The notes: generated by a model not told the origin, from the sequence alone. Positions 19,080 to 28,063 are shown, numbered from the stretch's first letter. The stretch is DNA of 64,000 nt from Halorubellus sp. JP-L1 (GCF_011440375.1 NZ_JAAOIR010000001.1:1550001-1614000); one strand, 5' to 3'. A program made the numbers and translations.

Positions 19080-20909
19080 TTAGACTGCGTCCTCCAGTTC
19101 CAGGCGCGGCGCGATTCCGAGCGCCTTCATCTCGTCGAGCAAGAGCTTGAAGGCGTAGCTCATCTCGATCTCGTGGATGTCCGTCTCCTCCCCGCAGTTC
19201 GGACAGTAGACGCGACGTTGGTCGACGTTCTCGACCGCACTCATCCCACACTCCCCGCAGACGTTGATGAACTCGCGGTCGGACTCATCGAGCAAGCGCT
19301 CCTTGAGCGCCATCGCCGCACCGTGCCCGATGAGCACGTCGCGCTCCATCTCCCCGACCCGCAGTCCACCCTCGCGAGCACGCCCCTCCGTCGGCTGACG
19401 GGTGAGCACCTGCACCGGCCCGCGCGAGCGAGCGTGGAGCTTGTTCGAGACCATGTGGTAGAGCTTCTGGTAGAAGATGACGCCGACGAAGATCTCCGCC
19501 TCGATCTTCTCCCCGGAGACGCCAGAGTGGAGGATCTCCTTCCCGGACGAGTGGAACCCGCGTTCCTCGAGCCCGCCACGGATCTCATCTTCGTTCTCGC
19601 CCGTAAAGGGCGTGCCGTCGACGCGGCGGCCCTCGAGCGCACCGGTCTTCCCGCCGAGCATCTCCAGAACGTGCCCGACCGTCATCCGCGACGGTAGCGC
19701 GTGCGGGTTCAGGACGAGGTCCGGCACCACGCCCTCCTGCGTGAACGGCATGTCCTCCTGGGGCGCGATGTGGCCGACGACGCCCTTCTGGCCGTGCCGC
19801 GACGCGAACTTGTCCCCGAGCTCGGGGATTCGTTCGTCGCGCACCGAGACCTTCGAGAGCTTCGAGCCGTCCTCGCCCTCCATCAACGTCACCGTGTCGA
19901 CGACGCCGGACTCGCCGCTCCGCATCGTCACCGACGTCTCGCGGCGCTTCTGGGGACTGAGGCCGCCCATGTCGTCGGGCTCCTCGAGGAACCGCGGCGG
20001 ACTCGTCTTCCCGAGCAGCACGTCGTTCTCGCCGACGCGCGTCTCCGGGTTCACGAGACCGTCCTCGTCCAGGTGCGTGTACGCTTCCTCACCGCGCGCA
20101 CCGCGCACGTCCTGACTCGGAATCTCGAAGCGGTCCTCCTGTCCACCCGGATACCGGCGTTCCTCGCCCTCGTACGTCCGGAAGAAGTGCGAGCGAGCGA
20201 GCGCCCGATCAACGGACCCCTGGTTCATCACGAGCGCGTCTTCGATGTTGAACCCCTCGTAGGACATGACCGCGACGACGAAGTTCTGCGCGGCCGGCCG
20301 GTCGTCGTACCCGATCTGCTCCGTGGTCTGCGTCTTCACCATCGACAACTGCGGATAGTGGAGGAGGTGCTGTCGCGTGTCCGGACGAATCCGGTAGTTC
20401 GCCGACGGCAGTCCGAGACTCTGCTTGATCATCCCCGCACCCATCGTGATGCGCGGACTCGCGTTGTGCTCGGGATACGGAATCATCCCCGCGCCGATCC
20501 CGAAGATCAGCTGCGGGTCGACCTCGAGGTGCGTGTGGTCCTCGGTGACGTCCTCGCGGTCGACCGCGACGAGGATGTCCTCCTCCTCCTCCGCGTCGAT
20601 GAACTCGATGCGACCGTTGTCGACGAGGTCCTGGAACGACAGCTCCTCGTTCGACAGCGCCTCGATCTCGGACTGGTCGATGAGCGGCTCGCCGCCCTCC
20701 ACGACGATGAGCGGCCGGCGCGCACGCCCCGCGTCCGCGTTGATGATGACCTCGCGCGTCCGATCCTTCACGGACACGTTCACCATCTCCGAGATGTCAC
20801 CGAAACGTCGCTCCTCGCGGATCTGGTCCGCGAGCTCGTGCGGTTCGGGATGTGTCCCGACGAGACTACCGTTCACGTACACCTTCGCTTCGCGTTGCTG
20901 TTTGCTCAT
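19080..20909 (-). CDS. rpoB1: DNA-directed RNA polymerase subunit B'
   Basis: This 609-residue subunit is the C-terminal half of the archaeal beta-like subunit. Visible landmarks are the hybrid-binding and wall region ([26 protein letters not shown]), the switch segment [28 protein letters not shown] and RPTNG-equivalent [28 protein letters not shown], and a C-terminal zinc site (CGECG...CPNCG). One base separates its ATG from the rpoB'' stop. Confidence 0.97.
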   Translation of the reverse strand: MSKQQREAKVYVNGSLVGTHPEPHELADQIREERRFGDISEMVNVSVKDRTREVIINADAGRARRPLIVVEGGEPLIDQSEIEALSNEELSFQDLVDNGRIEFIDAEEEEDILVAVDREDVTEDHTHLEVDPQLIFGIGAGMIPYPEHNASPRITMGAGMIKQSLGLPSANYRIRPDTRQHLLHYPQLSMVKTQTTEQIGYDDRPAAQNFVVAVMSYEGFNIEDALVMNQGSVDRALARSHFFRTYEGEERRYPGGQEDRFEIPSQDVRGARGEEAYTHLDEDGLVNPETRVGENDVLLGKTSPPRFLEEPDDMGGLSPQKRRETSVTMRSGESGVVDTVTLMEGEDGSKLSKVSVRDERIPELGDKFASRHGQKGVVGHIAPQEDMPFTQEGVVPDLVLNPHALPSRMTVGHVLEMLGGKTGALEGRRVDGTPFTGENEDEIRGGLEERGFHSSGKEILHSGVSGEKIEAEIFVGVIFYQKLYHMVSNKLHARSRGPVQVLTRQPTEGRAREGGLRVGEMERDVLIGHGAAMALKERLLDESDREFINVCGECGMSAVENVDQRRVYCPNCGEETDIHEIEMSYAFKLLLDEMKALGIAPRLELEDAV

Positions 20910-20910
20910 G

Positions 20911-22476
20911 TTAGTCGTCAGCGGGCTGATCGTGACCCTGGCCTTCCAGCCCCGGAATCCCCTCCACGCCCATGGAGTCGAGTTGTCGCTTGAGTCCCTG
21001 TTCGTCCTCGATGTTCTGTGAGAGCTCCATCGCCTGCGCGAAGTTCTTCACCAGCCCACAGTTCGGGCCCTCCGGCGTCTCCGACGGACAGATGCGACCC
21101 CACTGGGTCGCGTGCAAGTCTCGCGCCTCGAAGTGCGGCTGCGAGCGACTGAGCGGACTCCGCAACCGACGGAGGTGACTCAGGACGCCCATGAAGTCCG
21201 TTCGGTCGACGAGCTGGGAGACCCCAGACCGCCCGCCGACCCAGTTCCCCGTCGCGATCGGGTGCTCGAGACGCTCCGTCAACACGTCAGAGCGAACGAC
21301 CGTGTTCACGGACAACTGACGGTTCCGCATGTTCGCACGCTCCAGCTGGTACTTCACGTCGCGCGCCAGCTTGTTCAGCGCCGTCCGGAACAGGTCCTTC
21401 ATCAGGTCCCCCGAGACTTTCAGGCGCTTGTTCGCGTAGTGGTCCTTGTCGTCGCTCTCGCGCCGCCCGAGCGCAAGCTCGAAGCACGCCTCGGCCATCC
21501 GGCAGAGGTAGTACGCCTTGTTGATGCGCGTCTCCTCCTCCTCGACGCCCTCCTCGTGGAGGTGCGGGAGCAGGTACCGGTCGATGACGTAGTTCGCGCG
21601 CTTCAGCTGGTAGTTCTTCCCCTGGCCGGAGGCGACGCGCTTGCCCAGCGCCTCGACCGCCTCCTCCTCCGTCTGGACCTCGGCCGCCTCGAGGTTCTCC
21701 AGCATGTACTTCACGACCTCCGGATCGTCACTGACCCGATGCACGATCTCCTCGTCGGACTCCAGTCCGAGCGCACGGACGAGCGTCACGAAGTTGATCG
21801 AGCCCGACACGGACGGGAACGACACCTCCAGCAAGCCGTCGCGCGTCCGCTCGGTCAACACGAGCGCCCGATAGCCACGACGCTGCGAGAAGGTCTTCGC
21901 GACCTGGATCTCGTCCCCGTACTTCGTGTCGTACTCGGCGAGGATCTTGTTCGGCGCCAGGTCCTCGCTCGTCATCAGCACGCGCTCGCTGCCGTTCACG
22001 ATGAAGTACCCACCCGGGTCCGCGGGGTCCTCACCGATCTCGATGAGTTCCTCGTCGCTGAACCCAGCGATGTTGCACTTGTCCGAACCGACCATGATCG
22101 GCATCCGGCCGACCTTCGTCTCCGTCTGGTCGACCACGCGCTCCTCGCCCTCCTCGCCCTTCACGATGGACATCTCCATGAACACGGGCGCGGAGTACGT
22201 GATGTTCCGAAGGCGCGCCTCCTGCGGGTACAGGAGTTCCTCTGACCCGTCCGCTTCGCGAACCCGAGGCGTCACGACGCGAACGTCGCTCAGTTCGACG
22301 AACACCGGCTCCTCACCCTCCTTGTCGCCGATGTCGGTCTCGATCGTCTCCTTCTCGTCGACGACCTGCTGCATTCCCCGGTTGAGGAACGAATTGAACG
22401 ACCGGAAGTGGTGTTCTGCGAGGCGATCCTTCCCGAAGTACTCCCGTGAGATGACGCGTCTGTTCTCTCTATCCAT
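20911..22476 (-). CDS. rpoB2: DNA-directed RNA polymerase subunit B''
   Basis: This 521-residue subunit is the N-terminal half of the beta-like subunit (protrusion, lobe and fork). It begins [34 protein letters not shown] and ends with the fork-loop segment [42 protein letters not shown]. The two-gene split of beta is characteristic of Halobacteria and some methanogens. It starts three bases after the rpoH stop. Confidence 0.97.
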   Translation of the reverse strand: MDRENRRVISREYFGKDRLAEHHFRSFNSFLNRGMQQVVDEKETIETDIGDKEGEEPVFVELSDVRVVTPRVREADGSEELLYPQEARLRNITYSAPVFMEMSIVKGEEGEERVVDQTETKVGRMPIMVGSDKCNIAGFSDEELIEIGEDPADPGGYFIVNGSERVLMTSEDLAPNKILAEYDTKYGDEIQVAKTFSQRRGYRALVLTERTRDGLLEVSFPSVSGSINFVTLVRALGLESDEEIVHRVSDDPEVVKYMLENLEAAEVQTEEEAVEALGKRVASGQGKNYQLKRANYVIDRYLLPHLHEEGVEEEETRINKAYYLCRMAEACFELALGRRESDDKDHYANKRLKVSGDLMKDLFRTALNKLARDVKYQLERANMRNRQLSVNTVVRSDVLTERLEHPIATGNWVGGRSGVSQLVDRTDFMGVLSHLRRLRSPLSRSQPHFEARDLHATQWGRICPSETPEGPNCGLVKNFAQAMELSQNIEDEQGLKRQLDSMGVEGIPGLEGQGHDQPADD

Positions 22477-22479
22477 TAT

Positions 22480-22707
22480 TTATTCTACCACGAGTCGGTA
22501 TACGGTCGCCGTGTCTGTCGTTCGCGAATCTCGAACGATCTTCAGTACGTCGCCGACGCTCGCCTCGTCGGGCAGCGCCGGGTCCTTCCGTTTGATCTTC
22601 GGCAGGTCGGTACGGTCGATATCGTACGCTTCGAGCACCTCCTCGAGTTTGGCCTCGTCGAGGAGCGTGTGCTCTGGCACGAGTTCGTGTTGGCTTACAT
22701 CTACCAT
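22480..22707 (-). CDS. rpoH: DNA-directed RNA polymerase subunit H
   Basis: This 75-residue subunit (Rpb5 C-terminal homologue) contains the family core [24 protein letters not shown] and [12 protein letters not shown]. It contributes to the polymerase jaw around downstream DNA. It is the first gene of rpoH-B''-B'-A'-A''-nusA, in which all gaps are three bases or fewer or are overlaps. The start is ATG 22707 ([11 protein letters not shown]). An open extension upstream runs into tRNA-Asp and is not coding. Confidence 0.95.
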   Translation of the reverse strand: MVDVSQHELVPEHTLLDEAKLEEVLEAYDIDRTDLPKIKRKDPALPDEASVGDVLKIVRDSRTTDTATVYRLVVE

Positions 22708-22770
22708 GAGTGTGTCTGGCGGGCGGGAGAAACTGCTGTCACGAGATACTACAGGCTCGTACAGGCGCGA

Positions 22771-22782
22771 GGCATTTAACGC
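22771..22782 (-). promoter_or_regulatory. Promoter of RNA polymerase operon
   Basis: The minus-strand sequence GCGTTAAATGCC lies about 70 bases before ATG 22707, implying a leader of some 45 bases. This is longer than for most genes here and leaves room for post-transcriptional control of polymerase synthesis (inference). A second AT-rich box, ATTTATGGG on the minus strand near 22890, could be an upstream start. Confidence 0.5.
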
Positions 22783-22972
22783 TTGCCAAGTCCGATTGCG
22801 GCGTCGCCACTCGCTCGACCCGCCAGAGGGCAGCGGGCGGCACGACGGGCCGACAAACCTGATTCGAACTAAGGACGCTTCCCCCATAAATCGTTTGTGC
22901 CACGATGCACACACCCACACCCGCCACGAGTAGAAAGCCTTAATCGTCCAACCGCGATACGTGGTATTGCAG

Positions 22973-23045
22973 GCCCGGGTGGTGTAGTGGCCCATCATAC
23001 AACCCTGTCACGGTTGTGACGCGGGTTCAAATCCCGCCTCGGGCG
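22973..23045 (+). tRNA. tRNA-Asp (GTC), copy 1
   Basis: This is a complete 73-base cloverleaf. The acceptor is GCCCGGG / CTCGGGC with discriminator G. The anticodon loop CTGTCAC gives GUC, and the T loop is GGTTCAAATCC. CCA is not encoded. It is identical over all 73 bases to copy 2 at 23784. A TATA-like CCTTAATCG lies about 30 bases upstream. A stem-loop and a partial copy of its 3' end follow. Confidence 0.97.
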
Positions 23046-23048
23046 CTT

Positions 23049-23097
23049 TCTGACGACGACAAACCGACGAGCGAAGCGAGGAGTCTGTCGTCGTCGA
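23049..23097 (+). terminator. Stem-loop after tRNA-Asp copy 1
   Basis: CTGACGACGACA pairs with TGTCGTCGTCG around a loop containing GACGAGCGAAGCGAGG. The counterpart after the second tRNA-Asp unit (23987-24036) keeps the pairing with altered bases (GACGGCGAC / GTCGCCGTC), which suggests selection for the structure. A role in ending tRNA transcripts or in 3' processing is plausible. Confidence 0.5.
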
Positions 23098-23133
23098 AAC
23101 GCTACGTTTGAATTGAATCAGGGAGCGAGCAGA

Positions 23134-23167
23134 CGTGAGCGACCGTGGTTCGAATCCCCCTCGGGCA
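23134..23167 (+). repeat. Partial tRNA-Asp 3' end (echo) after copy 1
   Basis: GGTTCGAATCCCCCTCGGGC repeats the T-arm and 3' acceptor strand of tRNA-Asp without the rest of the gene. It ends 122 bases after the end of copy 1. Copies of tRNA 3' ends are typical footprints of integrase attachment sites; see findings for the constant spacing. Confidence 0.75.
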
Positions 23168-23268
23168 CTTTTCCAGCGATCAACGACTGAGGAGCAAAGC
23201 AGCATGCGTGTCGGCTTGGGCACCCGGTAGTTTAATACATTCGCGTGGTTTCCTGCGGAACAAAGAAC

Positions 23269-23691
23269 ATGCCTGTCGGGAATTCGAAATCTGTCGGAGA
23301 CGAGACGGAAGTAGCAATCCTACACGAGTTACTCGTCGCAGGGTGGAGCGTGTCAATTCCGTTTGGTGACAACGATAAATATGATCTCGTCGTCGATGAC
23401 GGTGAGGATCTCTACCGGATTCAATGCAAGACGGCATGGCGAAACAAAGTAGAAACTATCCGGTTTAATACGCACTCGCAAACGACGAAGAATGGAGAGT
23501 ATCACGAGTCGACGTACGACGAGGTAGCAGACGCTTTCATCGTCCGCTTTCCATACGATGGGCAACTCTACTGGATCGACGTTGAGGATGCGACCAAACA
23601 GAAGATGGAATTACGGTTCGACGCAGCTATCGATCACCCGTCAATAAACTGGGCATCCGAATTCGAGTTCGATCCGCACCGTTCCCTGTGA
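23269..23691 (+). CDS. PD-(D/E)XK nuclease-like protein (group I intron endonuclease type)
   Basis: This 140-residue protein has a PD-(D/E)XK-like core: a helix ETEVAILHELLVAGWSVSIP, then GDNDKYDLVVDD (the acidic D), then DLYRIQCKTAW (QxK in place of ExK). This matches my memory of the group I intron endonuclease family PF11645, not checked. Codon use is clearly less GC-biased than in neighbouring genes, so the gene is probably acquired. TTTAATAC at 23231-23238 gives a short leader before ATG 23269, preferred to GTG 23245. It lies exactly between two identical tRNA-Asp genes, which suggests a mobile or hitch-hiking nuclease. Its target, and whether it is active, are unknown. Confidence 0.75.
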   Translation: MPVGNSKSVGDETEVAILHELLVAGWSVSIPFGDNDKYDLVVDDGEDLYRIQCKTAWRNKVETIRFNTHSQTTKNGEYHESTYDEVADAFIVRFPYDGQLYWIDVEDATKQKMELRFDAAIDHPSINWASEFEFDPHRSL

Positions 23692-23745
23692 GGACCAGCG
23701 AGTCGCGACGCCGTGGTATCCCCCCGCACCGCCACATTGATTGAA

Positions 23746-23757
23746 AAGGTATAAAAA
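23746..23757 (+). promoter_or_regulatory. Promoter of tRNA-Asp copy 2
   Basis: AAGGTATAAAAA is a strong TATA-like box about 33 bases before the tRNA. It is AT-richer than the promoter of copy 1, so copy 2 has an independent promoter rather than a duplicated one. Confidence 0.5.
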
Positions 23758-23783
23758 GGGCAACCTCCTCCTATAATTTGCAA

Positions 23784-23856
23784 GCCCGGGTGGTGTAGTG
23801 GCCCATCATACAACCCTGTCACGGTTGTGACGCGGGTTCAAATCCCGCCTCGGGCG
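23784..23856 (+). tRNA. tRNA-Asp (GTC), copy 2
   Basis: This 73-base gene is identical to copy 1, with anticodon GUC, acceptor GCCCGGG / CTCGGGC and discriminator G. Both copies look functional. The perfect identity of the tRNAs, against diverged flanks, suggests recent duplication or gene conversion. Confidence 0.97.
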
Positions 23857-23948
23857 CTTCTTCCAGCGACCAACGAACGAGGAGCGTCGCGACGAGCGAG
23901 CGGTCGGTGAAAAACGCCGAAAAGGGATTCGAAGCGGGGAGCGAACCT

Positions 23949-23983
23949 CGTGAGCGACCGTGGTTCGATTCCCGCCTCGGGCG
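23949..23983 (+). repeat. Partial tRNA-Asp 3' end (echo) after copy 2
   Basis: GGTTCGATTCCCGCCTCGGGC repeats the T-arm and acceptor 3' strand; it ends 127 bases after copy 2. It is preceded by CGTGAGCGACCGT, as is the echo after copy 1. Its downstream stem-loop resembles the one that directly follows copy 1, as if the flanks had been exchanged by recombination. Confidence 0.7.
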
Positions 23984-24429
23984 CCCTCTGACGGCGACAA
24001 CGCGACGAGCGAAGCGAGGGGTCCGTCGCCGTCGAGGGAGAGACGAGTCCGAGCGGTTGCGGATGTGGGTGCCAGTTCGTGAGTGGTGGGTGTCTTCGTT
24101 GGCGGAGTTGGTGTTGGTGAGCGGCGCTGGCGGTGTGCGGTGCGTCGAAAAGTGTCAGAGGCGGTGGCGGTTGGGGCCACTTCCATCACGAAGCTGCCAC
24201 CGTCGGTCGACAGGTCGGTGTCCTCGGTGGATGACAGGGCGTCCCTGTCGACAGTTCGGCCTTGTCTCGGGTACGTATTAGTGGTCCCGGTGACTCAAGG
24301 AACTGTTTGAGGCTCCGTTCGCGTCGGTCTCGCCGGCTGGAGCGGGTTGTACGACCCTGGGAGTGGCCGTGTCCTAGTACGTGAAGGCGCGGGCTGTGGT
24401 TGAAGTGGGATGGGGCGGCCAGGCGGGGT
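23984..24429. other. Non-coding interval
   Basis: The first 55 bases hold a stem-loop (GACGGCGAC / GTCGCCGTC) with an internal GAGCGAAGCGAGG. The remaining ~390 bases have no convincing gene. Open frames there lack haloarchaeal codon bias, and no RNA gene was recognised. CGTATTAGTGG near 24276 could be a promoter-like element. Confidence 0.5.
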
Positions 24430-24879
24430 ATGCGATTCGATGTACTCGGGCGCGACGACCGCGCCATCGAGGGGTTACCGATTCGACTGGTCATCGCGCT
24501 CGTCGTCGGCGTGGCGAGCCTGTCGGTGATGATGAACATGCTCGCGGGCGTCGGTGGGTTGGCGGCGCACGAGGTGGACGCACGACCGACGCCGTCGGTG
24601 GTCGCGGAGGGCGAGTCGGAGGTGACGGTCCGGGTCGTCGACGACGCCGGGGATCCGGTGGAGAACGCGACGGTGGTGTTGACGTCGGGGTCGGCGGACC
24701 TGGACGGGGTGGTGTCGGGGCGGACCGGCGAGGAGGGACGCGTGAAGTTGTCGGTGTCGGCGTCGCTGGCGGCGAACCGCGAGCAGGGAACCGTCGAGGT
24801 CTCGGTGAAGCCGCCGGCTAGCGGGGGGTACACGGACGACCGTGAGAACGAGATGCTGCTCGTCGTCGAGGAGGAGTAG
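24430..24879 (+). CDS. Membrane-anchored protein with Ig-like domain
   Basis: This 149-residue protein has a short cytosolic lead (MRFDVLGRDDRAIEGLP), one hydrophobic helix (LVIALVVGVASLSVMMNML), and then an outer domain resembling carboxypeptidase-regulatory/Ig-like folds (SEVTVRVVDDAGDPVENATVVLTSG, GRTGEEGRVKLSVSASL). The lead and helix resemble those of haloarchaeal pilin-like or secreted proteins. A cell-surface role is inferred, with no enzyme motif. I chose ATG 24430 because the longer form (from 24400) adds a charged stretch without support. Confidence 0.7.
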   Translation: MRFDVLGRDDRAIEGLPIRLVIALVVGVASLSVMMNMLAGVGGLAAHEVDARPTPSVVAEGESEVTVRVVDDAGDPVENATVVLTSGSADLDGVVSGRTGEEGRVKLSVSASLAANREQGTVEVSVKPPASGGYTDDRENEMLLVVEEE

Positions 24880-24918
24880 AGAGACGGTACTATTCGTCGT
24901 CGAAGAACAGCAGCGGGG

Positions 24919-25653
24919 CTATTCCCAGTCGATCCACTCGTGCTCCCAGCCGGTCTCGGCTTGGGCGGCGCGGGCGGCGCGTTCGGCGTCTTCGCGCGCG
25001 GTCCGGTTCCGTTCGAGTGCGCCGGTCTGTTCGCCGTCGACGAGGAGGGGCGCGAAGGCGACGGGGCCGTGCGTGGTCTCGGTGCCGTCGGCGTCGACGG
25101 CGACGAGCGTCTGGCTGGCGCCGCGGCCCCGCGGGATGACGAGGCGGCCGTCGGGCGCGAGCTGGTCGAGTAGCGGGGCGGGCGGGTCGACGGCGGCGGC
25201 TTCGACGAGGATGCGGTCGTAGGGCGCGTAGTCGGGGAGGCCGCGTGCGCCGTCGCGGCAGTCGACGAGGACCTCGGGGTAGCCGGCGTCGGCGAGGTTC
25301 TCGCGGGCGTCGTGGACTATCGGGCGCGTGATGTCGACGGCGTGGACGTGCCGGGCGCCGGCGATCTCGGCTGCAACTGCAGTCGTATAGCCGACGCCGA
25401 CGCCGACGACGAGGACGTCGTCGCCGGGATCGGGGGCGAGGACTTCCATGAGTCTGGCGGCGGTGCTGGGGGAGAGCACTCTCGTGCCGTGGTGTTCAAG
25501 GGACTGGTCGGCGTACGCTTTGCGGTCGTCGTCGACGAACGCTTCTCGGGGGACGGTCCGCATGGCGAGGCCGACGTCGTCGGTGTTGACGACGGCTTTG
25601 GCGTCGTGTTCGAGGCTGTCGACCATGTCCTCTCGCAGCACCGCGAGCTCCAT
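24919..25653 (-). CDS. Isoaspartyl-O-methyltransferase-family protein (paralogue)
   Basis: This 244-residue protein is related to PIMT. It has the N-terminal helical segment (EAFVDDDRKAYADQSL) and the SAM-binding motif VLVVGVGVGYTTAVAAEIAG, followed by acidic HVHAVDI and the post-motif PYDRILVEAAA. Compared with the gene at 26701 it has changed substrate-pocket residues and a C-terminal charged tail (AERAARAAQAETGWEHEWIDWE), so the substrate may differ. The start is ATG 25653. It lies 24 bases after the OMT-like gene, and both probably share a transcript. Confidence 0.82.
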   Translation of the reverse strand: MELAVLREDMVDSLEHDAKAVVNTDDVGLAMRTVPREAFVDDDRKAYADQSLEHHGTRVLSPSTAARLMEVLAPDPGDDVLVVGVGVGYTTAVAAEIAGARHVHAVDITRPIVHDARENLADAGYPEVLVDCRDGARGLPDYAPYDRILVEAAAVDPPAPLLDQLAPDGRLVIPRGRGASQTLVAVDADGTETTHGPVAFAPLLVDGEQTGALERNRTAREDAERAARAAQAETGWEHEWIDWE

Positions 25654-25677
25654 GGTCGATGGTTCGTCCGCGAGAGA

Positions 25678-26658
25678 TTAAGTCCTTCGCGGCGTGGCGA
25701 CGACCGCGTGCCGGTCGATTCCGGGGACGGCGCGGATCTCGACGGTCTCGAAGCCAGCCGTCTGGAGGGCTTCGCGGAGCGTGTCTCCGGTGCGGTGGTC
25801 GCCGGTTTGGCCGGTCGCGAGTGCGTCGAGGCGGCGCGTGGGGGTTCGCGGGGAGCGCTCGCGGACGTGTTCGACGAGGACGAGTGCGCGGTCGGCGACC
25901 GGGGGTCGGGTGGTGCTCCCGTCTGTGGCTTCTCGCGTGAGCGCGTCGTGCGCGGCGGTGGCGAAGGCGTCGAGGGCGTCGTCGTCGAGTCGCGGCGCGA
26001 GGTCGCTGGCGAACGCGAGGTCGGCCGTCGGAAGGTCGGCGGCGAGCGGCCCGGGGTCGAGTGCGACGTCGCGCGGCGCGAGCAGGGGGCGGGCGGCGTC
26101 GACGGCGCCGGGGTCGTCCCGGAGCGTGACCGCGTGTCCGCGGGCGGCGAACTCGGTGGCGTACCGGCCGGGCGCACCGCCGACGTCGAGGACGCTCCCG
26201 GCATCGGGAGCCGCGCGGATAGCGGCGCTGACGGCGGCGTTCACGGTGGCATCAGGCGTTGTCTGCTCGTACCCGAGGCGGTTCCGTTCGAAGTCGTCGG
26301 GTCGACTGTCGCGGGCGGCGGCGACGGGGTCGTCGCTGGCGATGGCGTCCGGGAGCGCGCCGTAGCACTCGAAGCGGTCGGTCTCGTGTGGGAGCCGTCC
26401 GATGGATCGGAGGTCGGTCTTCGTGAGCAGGCCGAGCGCGCGGTTCGTGGGTTCGTACGCGTCGCCGACGCGCTCGAAGAGCCCGCGGTCGGCGAGGACG
26501 TCGACGAGGACGCTCGCGGTACGTTCGTCGACGCTGGCGTGGGCGGCGACCTCACGTGGGGTGTCCGCGGATTCGAGAAGCGCGTCGAGGACGCCGGTCT
26601 CGCGGGCGGCGCCGAGCGCGGCGACGGTCGCGACCGCGTCGCGTGCATCGTCGTTCAT
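25678..26658 (-). CDS. SAM-dependent methyltransferase with N-terminal winged-helix (O-methyltransferase type)
   Basis: The protein has 326 residues. Residues 1-90 form a dimerisation/winged-helix domain as in plant-type O-methyltransferases (LDALLESADTPREVAAHASVDERTASVLVDVLADRGLFE). The C-terminal part has the SAM motif SVLDVGGAPGRYATEFAARG followed by TLRDDP. The substrate is unknown. It sits between two PIMT-like genes on the same strand, with 42 and 24 base gaps, so the three probably form an operon. Confidence 0.8.
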   Translation of the reverse strand: MNDDARDAVATVAALGAARETGVLDALLESADTPREVAAHASVDERTASVLVDVLADRGLFERVGDAYEPTNRALGLLTKTDLRSIGRLPHETDRFECYGALPDAIASDDPVAAARDSRPDDFERNRLGYEQTTPDATVNAAVSAAIRAAPDAGSVLDVGGAPGRYATEFAARGHAVTLRDDPGAVDAARPLLAPRDVALDPGPLAADLPTADLAFASDLAPRLDDDALDAFATAAHDALTREATDGSTTRPPVADRALVLVEHVRERSPRTPTRRLDALATGQTGDHRTGDTLREALQTAGFETVEIRAVPGIDRHAVVATPRRT

Positions 26659-26700
26659 GCGGGAGTCATCGACCGGGGTCGTGGTAAGTCTCCTGAACCC

Positions 26701-27333
26701 TCAGCCGCGCATCGTGACGAAGCGGACGCCGCCGCGGTCCTCGCGGTCGAGGACGCCATCGTGCTTCTCGGCGTACACGAGCCGCTGGTGGCCGTCGCCG
26801 ACGGGTGCGAGGACGCGGCCGCCGTCGCGGACCTGGTCGACGACCCGCTGCGGGAGTTCGCTGGCGGCGCACGTGAGGTACGCGGCGTCGTAGGGCGCGT
26901 GCTCGGGCCAGCCGTCGCGGCCGTCGCCGACGCGGACGGAGACGTCGCCGTAGCCGAGGTCGGCGAGCGTCTCGCGAGCGCGCTCGGCGAGCCGTTCGCT
27001 GTACTCGACGGTGTAGACGTGCTCGGCGCCGACGACCTCGGCGGTGACGGCGGCGTGGTACCCGCAGCCCGTGCCGACCTCGAGGACGCGCTCGCCCGGG
27101 TCGAGTGCGAGCGCGTCCACCATTATCGCGACCATGTGCGGGGCGCTGATCGTCTGACCGTCACCGATCTGTAGCGGCCGGTCCGCGTACGCCGCACCCC
27201 GGTCGCCGTCGCGGACGAACGCCTCGCGCCGGACGGCGCGCATCGCGTCGAGCGTGGACGAGCGGGTGACGTCGCCGCGCTGCGAGAGCCGGTCGACGAG
27301 CGCCCCCCGTCTTGCCTCGAACCCCGAAGTCAC
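26701..27333 (-). CDS. pcm: Protein-L-isoaspartate O-methyltransferase
   Basis: This ~210-residue enzyme repairs isoaspartyl residues in aged proteins. Signatures are PLQIGDGQTISAPHMVAIMVDAL, the SAM motif VLEVGTGCGYHAAVTAEVVG, VYTVEYS, and DGRDGWPEHAPYDAAYLTCAA. The start is uncertain between GTG 27345 and GTG 27333. A minus-strand TTTTCACCGC box at 27353-27362 is about 25 bases from 27333, so I prefer the shorter form. Repair of damaged proteins is of obvious use at high salt and heat (inference). Confidence 0.88.
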   Translation of the reverse strand: MTSGFEARRGALVDRLSQRGDVTRSSTLDAMRAVRREAFVRDGDRGAAYADRPLQIGDGQTISAPHMVAIMVDALALDPGERVLEVGTGCGYHAAVTAEVVGAEHVYTVEYSERLAERARETLADLGYGDVSVRVGDGRDGWPEHAPYDAAYLTCAASELPQRVVDQVRDGGRVLAPVGDGHQRLVYAEKHDGVLDREDRGGVRFVTMRG

Positions 27334-27409
27334 GCGTGCTAGCACGACCCGCGGTGAAAAGAGTGTTCGCGTCGACGCCCGCTGCGAGTTCGAAGTCGCT
27401 CCCGTCCCG

Positions 27410-28063
27410 CTACCAGGCGGACCAGGCAGTGGTCTTCTCGTCCCAGGCGTACACGCGCTTGACGTCCTTCGCGAGGACGGTGTCGCCCTCGTGGTCCCGC
27501 TTCTTGAAGTCGTGGCTGACGGCGTCCTCGCGGACGGCGATGTTCTTGATCGTGAACTCGTCGTCGCCGAAGCTCTCGGTGTCGCCGACGATGAACTCGA
27601 AGTCGCCGGGGACGTACACCTTGATCGAGCGCGTCTCGTCGTTCGAGCCGTCGCGCGGGTTCGCGGTGACGTTCACGGGGACGTTGTCGACCTCGCGCGT
27701 CCAGATGGTCTGGACGTCCTCGGCGGTCGCCTGCTGGCGGCGCTTCTGCTGGTCGAGTTCGAGGCTCGTGATGCGCACCGTCATCAGGGCCTCGGGCGTG
27801 TCGAGGACGAACTCTTCGCCGACGGCGAGGGTCTCCTCGGCGGGGACCTCGGCGCTGGCGCTGAAGGACTCGCCGTCCTGACTGACGACGACGTCGGTGT
27901 CGACGGTGCGTTCCTCCTCGATGCGTGTCTTGTGCGTGTGGTCGCACTCGGTGCACTTGACGGTGTACTGCGCGCCCGTCGCCGTGAGGACCTCGTGAAC
28001 CGTCTCCATGGACGGGGAGCACGAGGGACAGGGGAGGGCGACGCGCTCGGCGGTCTCGCTCAT
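27410..28063 (-). CDS. HVO_0476-type zinc-finger protein
   Basis: This 217-residue acidic protein has an N-terminal zinc finger formed by CPSC (about residue 12) and CTEC (about residue 43). It is followed by an all-beta region (VDTDVVVSQDGESFSASAEVP, ALMTVRITSLEL, KVYVPGDFEFIVGDTESFGDDEFTIKNIAV). It matches the haloarchaeal family named after HVO_0476, from memory. Its function is unknown; the finger suggests RNA or protein binding. The start is ATG 28063 (MSETAERVALPCPSC). An upstream ATG at 28111 lies before the likely promoter region. Confidence 0.75.
   Translation of the reverse strand: MSETAERVALPCPSCSPSMETVHEVLTATGAQYTVKCTECDHTHKTRIEEERTVDTDVVVSQDGESFSASAEVPAEETLAVGEEFVLDTPEALMTVRITSLELDQQKRRQQATAEDVQTIWTREVDNVPVNVTANPRDGSNDETRSIKVYVPGDFEFIVGDTESFGDDEFTIKNIAVREDAVSHDFKKRDHEGDTVLAKDVKRVYAWDEKTTAWSAW

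Noticed and set aside
23806-24189. 127-codon minus frame across tRNA-Asp copy 2
   Set aside because: It overlaps a complete tRNA gene and has low-complexity Arg/Thr/Pro composition.
24000-24429. A large structured RNA such as SRP RNA or RNase P RNA
   Set aside because: I looked for their conserved core sequences here and at 28963-29603 and found none.
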